From contig JALMGJ010000016.1 of assembly GCA_023362775.1 (NCBI GenBank), positions 2,898,001 through 2,962,000 on the forward strand: DNA of 64,000 bases, written 5' to 3'. Source of the stretch: Charina bottae (lineage: Eukaryota; Chordata; Lepidosauria; Squamata; Charinaidae). Each line of letters opens with the position of its first letter. Position 1 is the first letter of the stretch. This document shows, piece by piece, positions 46,716-57,905 of the stretch. Made by a program: the position numbers and the translations under genes. A model generated the notes under the pieces. The model made no database searches, was not told where the DNA came from, and saw only the letters and a list, made by a program, of their open reading frames with translations.

Positions 46716-48081
46716 TGTCCAAGAGCTGAGGTTTCCTGAAAGCTGCCTTTACCTTTATACCCTTGATCCAGCTTTAGTCCTATGCATCAAATGGCACACA
46801 ATTTATAGTGTGTACAGCAGATGGTGGTGTACATTTCTGTTTGCATCAAAAGATCTGTTCAGCCTGGATCCCAATGTGCATTGCCAGATTGAGATAATAT
46901 ACATTATCCTCTCAGTTTCTGATTTTAAAAAATAGAAAGGTCTATATTATATCATAGAATTACATCCTTCTTACCTTCATCTTTTGTTCTCTTTCTGTTT
47001 TAAAATGTAGGGATTTATCTTTAAAAATACTGAAACTATAGCTATCTAAAATGCACATTCATAATGCTAAGTCTTAATAAATGATGACAGACAGATCGTT
47101 CTACTGCCACAACAAAACAAGAGAATCTAATTAAACCTGAAGATGAATGAGTGGCAATTGACATTAGCTTGCTTTGTGCCGAGTGAGATAATAAATGGAA
47201 AGACCACCAGATATCAAGAAAGTGAGGAAGTATGAGGAAGAAGAGAAGTTTTGTTTGCAGGAATAGATTTTCCTTGTGTTAGAATTGTGTTGTGGGGGCA
47301 GGTGGAGAATTAATCTGTGAGGCTTGAGTGTAGATAAACCAAGCATAAAATATAGCTATTTTTCTTTTAAAGGCAGACAATGAAAATCTGGAGCCATGGT
47401 CTAATTTTCCTTTGCTTATCTTGCACATGGCCTTTGGTTTAGCATGTGCAAGTATATTCTGCTCCATCTAAAACAGTGAGTGAAGTGCAAGGAGCCAAGC
47501 ATCTGGGCCAGCAATTTGGAGTTGTGCCTTGGCTTTTCATAAGCACACCATATGATCAAACACATCTGCACCTGTGCAAACTGGCAAAGACAAGCCAATT
47601 TTGTATCCTCGCTAGAGAAAATTAACAAGGACTTCTCTGTCTTTTCATACATATTTTTAATTAGGAGTTTTAAAACTTTGCAAACAATTTATAAAAGCAC
47701 CATTTCATCTCTTCCTATACAGTATGCATTTACTCAAACAGAATCCTTCCCACCTCTGGAAGCTTGCAATCCAAAGAATGATCTCCATGAACATGAGACA
47801 GCTCTTCAACTACATTTAAGGAGATCTGGCACTAGAATCTACATGGTTGGGAACCATTATGCCCCAAAAAAAACACCTTTGATTTTTGTAAGGATAACAT
47901 TATAGATAATATGAAAAATGTATAGGATCGCAGCTAGAGTATTAAGGCTCAGCATGTTTTACTGAGAAATAATCATTGAGTTCAATAAACATTCTTACTA
48001 GAAGCTGCTTAGGGCTATTTTTTCACACTTTATTTTAAAAGTCTTCATGCAAAGCTATCTACATTTGTTTATCTTGCTCTG

Positions 48082-48115
<34 letters not shown>

Positions 48116-48863
48116 TGTACATAAACTGTTACACATTTGAGAGTTAAACTACCTTTAATTTAGCATATTTTTCTTGCAACCAAATCCCACTGAATTACAT
48201 GGGGTTTACTCCTAAAGGAAATGTAAATGTACATAAGATTACAGCCTCTGGCTACAATTTCAAGAATGCTCATTTAGGGATAAACCTGAGGGGATATTAT
48301 GCATTTGTTTAAGAGGATGATGATAAGGATGTCCTTCCACCCATAAGGCACTTAGGGCAGTTTACAAGCTTAGCAGTCATAGTGAATTATATAAAGCCCC
48401 CTTTATTTAATACGTATATCCTTTCTACACTTGGAAAGGGTCCCAGTGTGGCCTATGCATCAGTAGAAAGAGAAGGACATTGCCCTTAGCTGTACAATTT
48501 CAAAAGACATCACAGAAAAGGAAAAGAAGATGAATGGAGCGGGAAAAGGAAACAACTTTTCTTAGTCTCTCCCTGTGCCACAGCAGGGTCATGAGATGAC
48601 AAAGTGAGAGACAAAGCTTGATGGAAATGGTTTCTCAGCTTGGAATTTATAAGGCAACTTCCTTCTGAGCAAATGTTAAGAATGTGCTGCATGTTTCAAC
48701 AAAAAGACAGTACACTTTAGCCAAATGGCAATATTTAAACCCCCCTGGGTCATTTACCTTCTTTCAAAGACAGTTTTGGAAGATTTGAGTACCATTTTCT
48801 GTTTCTGAAAGATGTATAAAAGTATATGAAAAAGGTTTATCTGGCCAGATTCCATTGTTTATT
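46716..48863. other. Non-coding stretch
   Basis: No gene was seen. A CA run lies at 48083-48111. A short old repeat motif (TGAATTACATGGGGTTTACT) lies at about 48190-48245. A LINE-tail-like motif (ACCCATAAGGCACTTAGGGC) is near 48340-48375. Confidence 0.45.
48083..48111 (+). repeat. CA microsatellite
   Basis: About fourteen uninterrupted AC units. Confidence 0.95.
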
Positions 48864-48864
48864 G

Positions 48865-49172
48865 CAGCCTTTCTCAACTTTCTGATCCTGGAGGAACCCT
48901 TGAAATATATTTTCAGGCCTTGGGGAACCCCTGCACATTCAGGCTCAAATATAGGCCAGAAGTTACAAAAATATTATATTCATTTCATGGATAGGCCTGT
49001 ATATATGCATTAACAGTGTTCTTAAACTAAAAATAAAGAAGGAAATGTAGCTCTTTAATGTGAAGTTGCCCAAATTTTAAATATTTTTTAAAATAAATCA
49101 TGATTTCCCAGGGAACCCCTAGTGACCTCTTGCGGAACCCTAGAGTTCCATGGAACCCTGGTTTATTGACTG
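48865..49172. mobile_element. Old hAT-like non-autonomous element
   Basis: The left end CAGCCTTTCTCAACTTTCTG is followed by GATCCTGGAGGAACCCTTGA. The right end has GGAACCCTAGAGTTCCATGG before AACCCTGG. These repeats of GAACCC at both ends are typical of worn hAT MITEs whose ends read CAGTGTTTCTCAACC. Terminal inverted repeats are degraded and a target duplication is not visible. Confidence 0.5.
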
Positions 49173-49874
49173 CTGGTAATGAACTATAAAAACTTTGTTT
49201 GTTTTCCATTACAGGAATCAACATAGGCTCTCTTTCTATGCTTTCCCACACTTCTCCCCTTTTCTGGTGATGGGGCTGTAAGAAAGAATTCAAAAGAATT
49301 TGTAGTATTTTTTTTTAATTAATTGCCATTGGTGTGTCATCTGAAACCAATAAACTATGGTCAGCCTTGAGTATGATTGTTTAAAATAAGCCAACCTCAG
49401 CCAAACATAAAGTTGACTTCAATAAACTGACTATTATTACAGGTTAATGTAACATTTTTACTCTCCTCCTGTTCATCCCATTGAAGAAAAGGAGGTTATG
49501 GGTATAAGCCTTGGGGAAGAGGCTGTGCATTCTCATAATGATAAATCCTGTGACATTCAGAAGTGCAGAACCTGCTTCCCCAGGACCGCACCTGAACTGG
49601 AACAAGCACAGCAAGCCAATATTTTGTCAAAAGACTAAATTGTGCATTGTGAGGTTAAAACTCAAGTTCTCCCCCTTATATACTTGTGTGTGATGTGTGG
49701 TGCACATTCCAAAGGGAGAAACTTTGCACTGCAATGTTGGGATGCACACCTTGTCATTTGCACCCCACTCCCACCACTTGCAGATGCCCATGCTTTGACT
49801 TCAAAACCCTCTGGAGCAGTCCCTCTCCAAATGTTGCCACTGAATTTTCATGTAACATAACAGGAAATGATCTA

Positions 49875-50389
49875 AATAATCATATTAACTGGTTTTAATT
49901 AATTAAATTTAACTTTTTGCAGGCTAGTCCTGCGGCATGCTACTCAATGACCAAATGCAACCCTTCCCAAACTCCGATGTTATACATCCATGGTTTCATA
50001 TTACATCCAAATACCTTTACTGGATGACTAGGAGTTCTTCTACAGAGATGGAAAGAAAATCCATTCTCTCTCTCTCCTGTTCACATATCAATTGGAGAGT
50101 ATGCCACCAGTGTTCAAAGTTCAGTGGCTACCAATCATGGTTTAAAGATTTCAGACGCAATACTTACCCTAAATAATTTATACATATCATTATATCTACA
50201 TATAAATAATTTCTACATAATTTTTACATATATCTACAATAATTTCTACATATCTTCATGTAATATGAAACCATGGATGTATAACATGGGAGTCTGGGGA
50301 GGGTTGTGTTTGGTCATTGATTAGCATGCCACAGGACTAGCCTGCAAAAAGTTAAATTTAATTAATTAAAACCAGTTAATATGATTATT
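49875..50389. repeat. Large inverted repeat, 132-bp arms
   Basis: Left arm 49875-50006 and right arm 50258-50389 are inverted copies, about 94 percent identical by eye. Both contain TTTTAATTAATTAAATTTAA, then TTGCAGGCTAGTCCTG and ATACATCCATGGTTTCATAT. The 251-bp spacer is AT-rich with CTACATA repeats and has no frame. The transcript would form a long hairpin. It is either a fold-back DNA element or a local inverted duplication. No target duplication was found. Confidence 0.8.
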
Positions 50390-50517
50390 AACTCTAAAAT
50401 GTTGATATATACAGTACATTGATTTTCTTTTCAGTATCTACAATGCTCTTCATTGAAAAGAGAGGTAGTCTTCATTGCCAAAACATTACCTCTACACAAA
50501 CATCTCCTTTACTTTAC

Positions 50518-50598
50518 CCTTTCCTTTCCTTTCCTTTCCTTTCCTTTCCTTTCCTTTCCTTTCCTTTCCTTTCCTTTCCTTTCCTTTCCTTTCCTTTC
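50518..50598 (+). repeat. TTTCC pentanucleotide microsatellite
   Basis: About sixteen tandem TTTCC units. Phe-Leu-Ser-rich frames here are artefacts of the repeat. Confidence 0.95.
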
Positions 50599-50889
50599 AT
50601 ATAATTCTGCAGTTAAAGAACTATATGTAGTGTCATGATTCTCAAGGGAACGTTAGGATCATTAACATGAGTGAATAAAAGGATTACAATTGTCACAGTG
50701 ACACATTGGGATGATTATTACTATTACAATATGAAACCAGGGCTTGCTTTGTTCTAAAATATAATTCTTAAAGAGACTGCCTTGTCTGCAAATGTCAGTT
50801 CATCCTCCCTATTTAGCATTTTGAGCCAAACAAGATGAGCAAATTGAAATGTTGGTTATGAGAACAGAAGCAAAATAACATTATGTGTT

Positions 50890-51125
50890 GCCTGTGGTGT
50901 CCTGCTGTGTCGCGCAAAAACCCGGAAGCACTGATGGGGGAACCGAAAGAAGCGGCACCCCCGCCAATCAGTGGCGGTGCTGATTGGCGGGGGTGCCATT
51001 TCTTTCGGTTCCCCCCATCAGCGCTTCCAGGTTTTTTGCATGACAGACCAGGACACTGCAGGCCGCGCAGCCACCGCCACCGCCGTTGGTGTGTGTTACC
51101 AACATTAAAAGTTTGGAAAGCTCTG
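50890..51125. mobile_element. hAT-type MITE with long perfect-looking hairpin
   Basis: The right end AGTTTGGAAAGCTCTG and the inner motif CCGCCGTTGGTGTGT are shared with the MITE at 28963-29271. The core is a hairpin with arms 50914-50971 and 50980-51039 around an 8-base loop, with only a few mismatches. The arms include AACCCGGAAGC and GGCACCCCCGCCAATCAG. The left terminal repeat is not recognisable, so the element is truncated or rearranged at that end. Confidence 0.75.
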
Positions 51126-53359
51126 AACAAGAGAAAATATTGTTAAAAACCAGATGCAAGTGCTTAAGGAGTTTTGTTTGCATTGCCAATAAAAAAATAA
51201 ACGTTATTGCAACTAAATCCCAAGGGGAAATGTTTAAAAAGCAAGAAAAAAAGGGAGGAATTACTCAGGAATAGTAGTTCTATCTAGTCTGTAATATCAT
51301 CAGGACTTTATTTCTTTTTTAAAATCTTTTATTGGTGAAATATAACAGCCAGAAGATATGATAAAGTACAACCAAAAATATAACAGTGCTAATATAATCA
51401 GAAAAGAATATATTGAATAGTTATTAAATGAGTGACATTTGAAGTAACTAAAAATATATTCATAAAGTGTTGACATAGAACTAGCTCAGTCCTTTAACAT
51501 ATTATTGAATCTAGCCATAAAGACCATCTATTGCTCCATCTTCTCAGTTTTAATACAATATGTTATTTCAATACAGTAATATCTATAAAATATAATTAGA
51601 GATTCTTAATAGTCTTTCATATATCTGTAACCCAGGGAGTTGCAGTAAAGTTGAAGAAATGAGTGAAACTGGTGCCATCCAGCAAGATTTGGCCAGAGAA
51701 GCAAGAAAATAACTTGGGTGTTAGACATCTGGTGCCTAGAATTTGTATTTAACAGGATGCAGGAACTAAGCTGCAGATGTTAAGGCAAACAAGAATAAAG
51801 AGGTGAAGAGGACACAGGATGAGATAAAGGGCTCCTTAGCAAACAAAGTGGACTCTGAAAGGAAAGCAGAATTGAAATCAGAGTTCTGAAGGGACAGGAA
51901 GTTTGTCTCATGGGGGTGAGAGGAAGAAATTAAATTTAGATTTTTGGTAAAGGGTATGGAGTTGTGGGCACCCAGTAGAGACCTAGATATAAGAGGAGAC
52001 CCAGTGGAAGCTTGATGCAGAGAGGCTTCACCCTGTTACGTGTTTGTTACCTACTATGTAGTTGAAAATGCATTGGCCCTTTAAGAGAACCATTGGGTTG
52101 GATGAAAGAGAGAGATAGAGAGCAAGCAAGTCTCCCCCATACAGAGGTTCCAAGCCACTGAGTTCAACAGTTATTGTTATATGAAGTTATTCTCATGCAG
52201 GTACAGTAAGTATCTATGCAAATCTGTCTGTAGATTTGTATAGTTATTGTTTGTTGCAAGTGATAAAGTAGACCTGTTCTCAGTTTTTGACTCTGAATAC
52301 AAGTAACAAAGTCGAGTTATTTGTTCATAACTAGAAGTCTATCTTGGATTTAATAGGATTATAAATTAGTGCAGGATCTATGGAGGATGAAGAAGATGCT
52401 CCTTACATCACCTGCTAATTCAAAAGTTGACAGAACACTTGGTTAAAGTGTTCATAGGAATAGAAAAGGAATTGATAGGGACTCAACAAATGAGAGTTTC
52501 CCTTTGGGATATTTTCTTGAACTCGGGACTAGTTACTGTGAAAATAACAGGGCTACCCCAAAGCAGCATCACATCTAAACTTACAGAAAACATCTAGCAG
52601 TACCTGCAAGAAAATGTTACAACGTGGGGCTCTTATATAGTCTTCTAGGCAGCAAGTCATGTTCTTTTTTTTCAGAATGCGACATTCTATCTCTATTCCA
52701 CTCTGTTTCCTATTTTTATTCTTTCTGATCCAATGGGATGTTGGAAAGAAATTAGGGAAGGGACCCCACACAATGTCTGTCCAGCAGTGGGATAACAATC
52801 TGAAAACACAACAGAACCAAATCTGGACCAAATCTGATGTGAAAAGAGAAGCTGGCAAAAGAAAGACTTGAGTTTGAAAGGGCGCTGAATCTGTCTGGGG
52901 CCTGCAGAGAAGAAAAGTCCAGAAAAAAAATCTCCCAATGCTGCATTTAAAAGCCTCTGAAGATGAATTATAGTTAATGGGAAGTTTTGCAGGTATGCAT
53001 TGGGAAGGGGCAGGGAAGAAACCAGGGCTCTAGAGAAGGACTTCCACCCTGTATAGCAGGAGACAGGAGATAGGTTAAGTGAAAAGTTCTGACCAATGGA
53101 AAATTGCACCACCCAGAAGCTCTAAAGCACCACACTATTGCAAACAATCCAAACCAAACCAAGCTCCCACATTTTACTTGTTTGAAATAAATCTCAACAG
53201 AGCTGGGGGTGGGGGTGGGATTTTCTCAGCACTGCAAAGCACCATGGCAATGATTTTGGACTAGCATAGACTCTCTGTGTGGGTGTGCCATTAGAAAGAG
53301 TGTGGGGGCATAACGGGTTGATTGACCAAAACTTCTCTCACATTTTTGTTAACTCTATA

Positions 53360-53399
<40 letters not shown>

Positions 53400-54536
53400 A
53401 ATGTTCCACTACTTTCTGAGCTTTTTTTTAAGTGGGTAGCCCTGGCTTTCATTAGGCAAGGTGACTGTGTGGTGTACAAATTTTTCCCCACTGTTATAAA
53501 ATTTACACTTCTTTAAACAAGTGGAAACTACCACAATGATTTTAGCATAGAGACTCATGTTAACTATTCTAGTCAATCAGCCATAGCTTCCTTTAGCATA
53601 TTGCTTTTGATTTCCTGTTCCCTTGGCCTCTAAGACAGTGTTTCTCTGTCAATGCCTTTAGATTTTCTTGTAATGATATTTTGGCCAATATTCTGTTTTC
53701 TGCATGCATGGGGCCATCTTGGCCATATAAGAATCCAGCCTCAGGATATGAGCTTGCCATTGTTACAGTAGCTATATATGAGGCAACATTGCAGATGTTA
53801 AAAAAAAAAAATTAAAGAGAGAGGAAAAATAATCAGATAAATTGGTTAGCAAGCTCTGGTCTTGAAAGAACTCCTGATGAATTCCAAACTGATTACTTAC
53901 TAGCAATAAAGGCTTCATTGTTATACCACAATGGGTAAAATAGTTCAAGGACTCCTACAAGGTTGGTGAAGGAAAATAAAGAGGAATGAAAAGGAAAGAA
54001 CAAAAGGATGCTTTCTGTAGACCTCATATTCTAGACTAAATGGCAGGGTTCATCTTCTTCCTTTTCACTGTATGTATAAAGTCATTTGACACAGCTATGC
54101 ATTTTATCCAAAACCTATTGCTCTTATTTATTGGACAGAAGTAGAACAATATAGCTCTATTTCAGAATTAGTTTTCATTCTTGAAAAAAGATGCCTGTGC
54201 CCAGATTGAATCTTTTCACTCTGCATGGAAACACAATGATTTAATATTCATCAATTTTTTTACAATCTCTCTAAAAATTGGCCTAAAACATTTACTGTCT
54301 GACACAAGGAACAAGTTATCATTTCTAGCTCTTCTCCATGAGGAGGACCTTGAGGACACTTCAACTGGATGATAATGATAATGATGATGATGATGATGAT
54401 GAGTTGGATCATATCTATAGCTCTTATCAAAATCAAGAAAAGAAATGTATTTTGTTCTGCCCTGTCCCCATAGTTGTCAATCTGATGCCTATTAGAAACA
54501 GTATAGCAGTCTTCTCCTGCACCTCATAAGAAGTGA
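51126..54536. other. Non-coding stretch
   Basis: No gene was seen. The start (51300-51345) looks like a minus-strand A-tailed LINE 3' end (AATAAAAGATTTTAAAAAAG). A CA run lies at 53361-53397 and a GAT trinucleotide run at about 54371-54402. Frames up to 139 codons (52693-53112) lack motifs. Confidence 0.45.
53361..53397 (+). repeat. CA microsatellite
   Basis: About eighteen CA units. Confidence 0.95.
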
Positions 54537-54545
54537 ACCTCCTCT

Positions 54546-55239
54546 GTTACTGGAGGTTGCTTACAATAACGCGGTACACCAAAGCACGGGGTTTTCGCCA
54601 TTCAAAGTCGCTACAGGGCAGGACTTTATAACTATCCCCGAATTGGCCATGTCACACAACACAGAACTGCCACAACCTCTAAAAGCGGACGAATGGATAG
54701 GAAAACTAAGCAGCAATTGGCCAGTCATGGTGCAAACATTGCAGGAAGCCAAAGCTAGTTACAAAAAATATGCTGATCGCAAGAGGGGGGAAGAATGGGA
54801 ATTAAGAGTAGGAGACAAGGTGTACTTGTCAATGAAGAATCTGCGGGCAACACAACCATCACGGAAATTGGCACCAAAATTCATAGGTCCATTCCCAATC
54901 ATTGAGGTCATCAATCCAGTAGCGGCAAAATTACAATTGCCAAAAGCGCTAAGAAAGGTGCATCCTGTGTTCCACATCAGTTTGTTGAAACAATACCACA
55001 GCTCACAACACTGGCACCCTGAACCAGTGGAAACCCCCCCCCCCTTGTTGGTGGAGGGCGAACCACATTTCGAGATTGATAGAATTCTGGATTCCAGAAG
55101 ATATAAGGGGCAGTTACAGTACCTAGTGAAGTGGCAACACCTACCAATTGGAGACAAGGAATGGGTCAGTGCAAAACACACACGCGCTCCCAAACTCGTG
55201 AAAGCTTTTCACAGGGAATTCCCGGACAAACCGCATTGA
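54546..55239 (+). pseudogene. pol: Chromovirus integrase C-terminus and chromodomain
   Basis: Open for about 230 codons from the truncation, without a stop. It starts in the end of the integrase core (LEVAYNNAVHQSTGFSPF). A linker and the GPF/GPY module follow (KFIGPFPIIEVINPVAAKLQ), then HPVFHISLLK, then a chromodomain (HFEIDRILDSRRYKGQLQYL, VKWQHLPIGDKEW). It ends FPDKPH. In intact elements the chromodomain helps steer integration to marked chromatin. The missing N-terminal part makes this a fragment even though the surviving frame is intact. Confidence 0.85.
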
Positions 55240-55361
55240 CGCAAACACTTGGACTAGGCAAGATACTAAATTAATGTCTGCTCTCTCCTTACAGGAACTG
55301 TTTGAAAATGTTTAGTAATAAGGGGAGTACCGAAACTCGTACCACAGGAGGGGGGGGAGCA

Positions 55362-55720
55362 TCATGGGCCGGGAGCATGTCAGAGATCGGCAGATCTCTG
55401 CCAAAGCGCTAGACGGATATGCGCACTCCAGGAAGCTGCAACTGACAGGACACTGACGCCGGTCGAGTAGACCAGTTCGCACATGGCTGATGACCGTGAA
55501 TACACATCCTCGCCAATGGATGACGACGCGTCTCAGAAGACACGATTACACGTGTCTCCAAACAAAGAACCTTGGGGGGGAGGGAATGCTTAAATGTAAC
55601 CACTGTATCTGTTTCACTCATTCAAGTCTTTGTTCGCACTAGCTTCTGTATCCTGTAATAAACTTTCCTGCTTCTAAGAACTCATGCATCTGTGAGTTAC
55701 TCTAGAGCAAGGAGATTACA
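55362..55720 (+). repeat. 3' LTR of the truncated chromovirus
   Basis: It starts at about 55362 after the purine tract, with TCATGGGCCGGG (the expected TG seems lost), and ends GGAGATTACA. AATAAA lies at about 55659, followed by a short U5. Limits are inferred because no second LTR is present. A shorter LTR starting at TGTAACC (55595) is the alternative. Confidence 0.55.
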
Positions 55721-57324
55721 GATAGTGGATGGAGTGCCTTACAACTAAGCATAGTCCATACCAATATCCGTACCTTACTCTAACATTGATGATACAATGC
55801 TGCTCTTGAGGATCAAGTACTTTTATGGAAGTCACATAGCATATAAAGCTCTATCCATTCTCTGGCTAATGGTACAACTTACTTCCTTTCATGTAGAAGA
55901 TTACATGTGGTAATGGAAAATCAAGCAACTCCCATCTCACCGACTGTGTCTGCATGATAAATCAACAAATATTATTGTTGATTTTACTGTGTTATCCGTA
56001 GGCAGATGGAATGCCTTTATCACAATCTGTAATCATGGCTGGTTGTAGAAGGCATATTTTAAACATAGCCTGGTATGTCCTCTGAACCCAGCCTCATGAC
56101 TAGCTTGTTGTTGCGTAGCCATTAGTCCTCCAGTAACATAAGACAGGATTCAAGAACAACCACAAAGTGGAGCTGCTCCCACAGCAGTGTTTCCACTGTT
56201 CTTTGTTTTTAAGACTCTATGGGAGTCCTGGTGATTCATTCTTTTTGTCCTTCCACACCACAAATAGGTGTCACTGAACATTACTGGTACTGGTTAAATA
56301 AGTGGAAGTACTGGCCAGTACAAAGGTTACTAGGATATGAAACAAAAAGAAAGGGGATTAAGAAATTGGTCAGGTGTGGCTAAAGCATTCTCTAGGTGAA
56401 TGCTTTAGCCATAGTTAACACCAAGGCATATTTACTGTGTTGTGTAAGTGCAATCATTTAAAGTGAAACTATAATTTCTAGCAGCATCTTGGCAGATCTC
56501 CTAAAAGCATTTGTCTATTATGCTACAATATGAATCCTTTGAAGGACAGATGTTTACACAAAATGTTTCTCCACTACAAAATTTGGAAAATAAATGTTTC
56601 ACTGACAGGGAAGCTATGTCATCTGGGCAGTAAGATACTGCATATTAACAGTTCATCATGTGATAACTCTGGTTATTTTAATTTTTAAAGGTGTTGATGT
56701 TCTAATTTTGAAAGTTATGTAGAAATGTTCAAATATGAAAAGTATGAATTATTTGCAGAACATTCAGAAAATGCATTATGTATCACAGAATCACATGATC
56801 AAATATAACTTATTCACTTCAATTATTCTAAGACACTTAGAATAATATCTACTTATTTTCCATTCCCACCTCCACCACTTGTTTTTACTATATATATAAT
56901 TTGGAAGCAGGGTTCTTTTCTGGATTAAGACTAAAGAGATGTTTATTTGTCCAGGGAGATAGGGAGACATATGGATCCAGTCATGTTCTGCAAGGCAAAG
57001 CAGTTTGAAATTTATTTACTTTTGAATGTTTTGCAAAATAATTAATGCATACATAACAAATCTGAGTTCTCTTATTGTTCTGTTTCAACCCCTATAGCAT
57101 ACAGTAATGCTTCCTCTCATGCCAGATAAAGGACTTTGGTAAAGCAGTTTTGTATTTAATTACTGAAAGTAGATCAAATATGACTAGATGTATGAAATTG
57201 TAATTGAAAACACAGTCATGCAACTAGTTTCCTCTTCTATAACATTCCAGACAACATATTCAAGTTCTGAGATCATGGCATTGTGCTTTTTCCCATCATT
57301 GTCAGAGACTAGGGAAAATACTGT
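55721..57324. other. Non-coding stretch
   Basis: No gene or repeat boundary was recognised. Confidence 0.5.
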
Positions 57325-57522
57325 ATATAATATTATAATATAATATAATATAATATAATATAATATAATATAATATAATATAATATAATATATATAATAA
57401 ATATAATAATATAATAATAGAATAGAATAGAATAGAATAGAATAGAATATAATAATATAATAATATAATATAATATAATATAATATAATATAATATAATA
57501 TAATATAATATAATAATATAAT
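57325..57522 (+). repeat. TAATA/AATAG microsatellite, left block
   Basis: Tandem TAATA units with an internal patch of AATAG units at 57417-57447. Tyr-Ile-Leu-rich frames here are artefacts. Confidence 0.95.
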
Positions 57523-57729
57523 GGTAAAGGTTTCCCCTGCACAGTCGTGTCCGACTCTAGGGGCCGGTGCTCATCTCTGTTTGTTAGCCGAAGAGCCAGC
57601 GTTGTCCGAAGACATTTCCGCGGTCACGTGGCCGGCATGACGCGCACAGAACGCTGTTACCTTCCCACCGAAGTGGTATCTATTTATCTACTTGCATTTG
57701 CATGCTTTCGAATTGCTAGGTTGGCAAGA
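57523..57729 (-). mobile_element. Bov-B/SINE tail inside the TAATA array
   Basis: In plus sense: GGTAAAGGTTTCCCCTGCAC, CAGTCGTGTCCGACTCTAGG, AGCCGAAGAGCCAGCGTTGT, GGTCACGTGGCCGGCATGAC, then CTGTTACCTTCCCACCGAAG and TGCATGCTTTCGAATTGCTA. This is the reverse complement of the squamate SINE/Bov-B 3' region. It stops where the tRNA-like head would follow (GGTTGGCAAGAA). The related piece at 41.9 kb is in the opposite orientation. Confidence 0.7.
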
Positions 57730-57905
57730 ATAATATAATATAATATAATATAATATAATATAATATAATATAATATAATATAATATAATAATATATAATA
57801 TAATATAATATAATATAATATAATATAATATAATATAATAATATAATATAATAATATAATATAATATAATATAATATAATATAATATAATATAATAATAT
57901 AATAT
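57730..57905 (+). repeat. TAATA microsatellite, right block
   Basis: Tandem TAATA units with occasional AAT slips, continuing the left block after the SINE segment. Confidence 0.95.

Larger units (their letters stand above)
54540..55720 (+). mobile_element. 5'-truncated Ty3/gypsy chromovirus, 3' end only
   Basis: Contains the integrase C-terminal part, the chromodomain, a short non-coding leader and a 3' LTR. Homology to the element at 60.3-64.0 kb starts abruptly at about 54540, so everything upstream is missing. A purine tract (ACAGGAGGGGGGGAGCA at about 55343-55361) precedes the LTR. The two elements share the motif order and roughly two-thirds of residues by eye, so they are the same lineage but different families; their LTRs do not match. 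Confidence 0.85.

Noticed and set aside
50518..50598. CRISPR-like direct repeats
   Set aside because: It is a simple TTTCC microsatellite without spacers. No CRISPR array exists in this eukaryotic window.
52034..52390. Copia-like LTR with a following gag start
   Set aside because: It has an LTR-like composition and a TGTTACG start, but no matching CA end, no primer-binding site and no gag motif downstream.
52693..53112. 139-codon minus-strand frame
   Set aside because: Low-complexity hydrophobic and Ser/Pro composition, no motif and overlapping frames of similar length, so it is probably chance.
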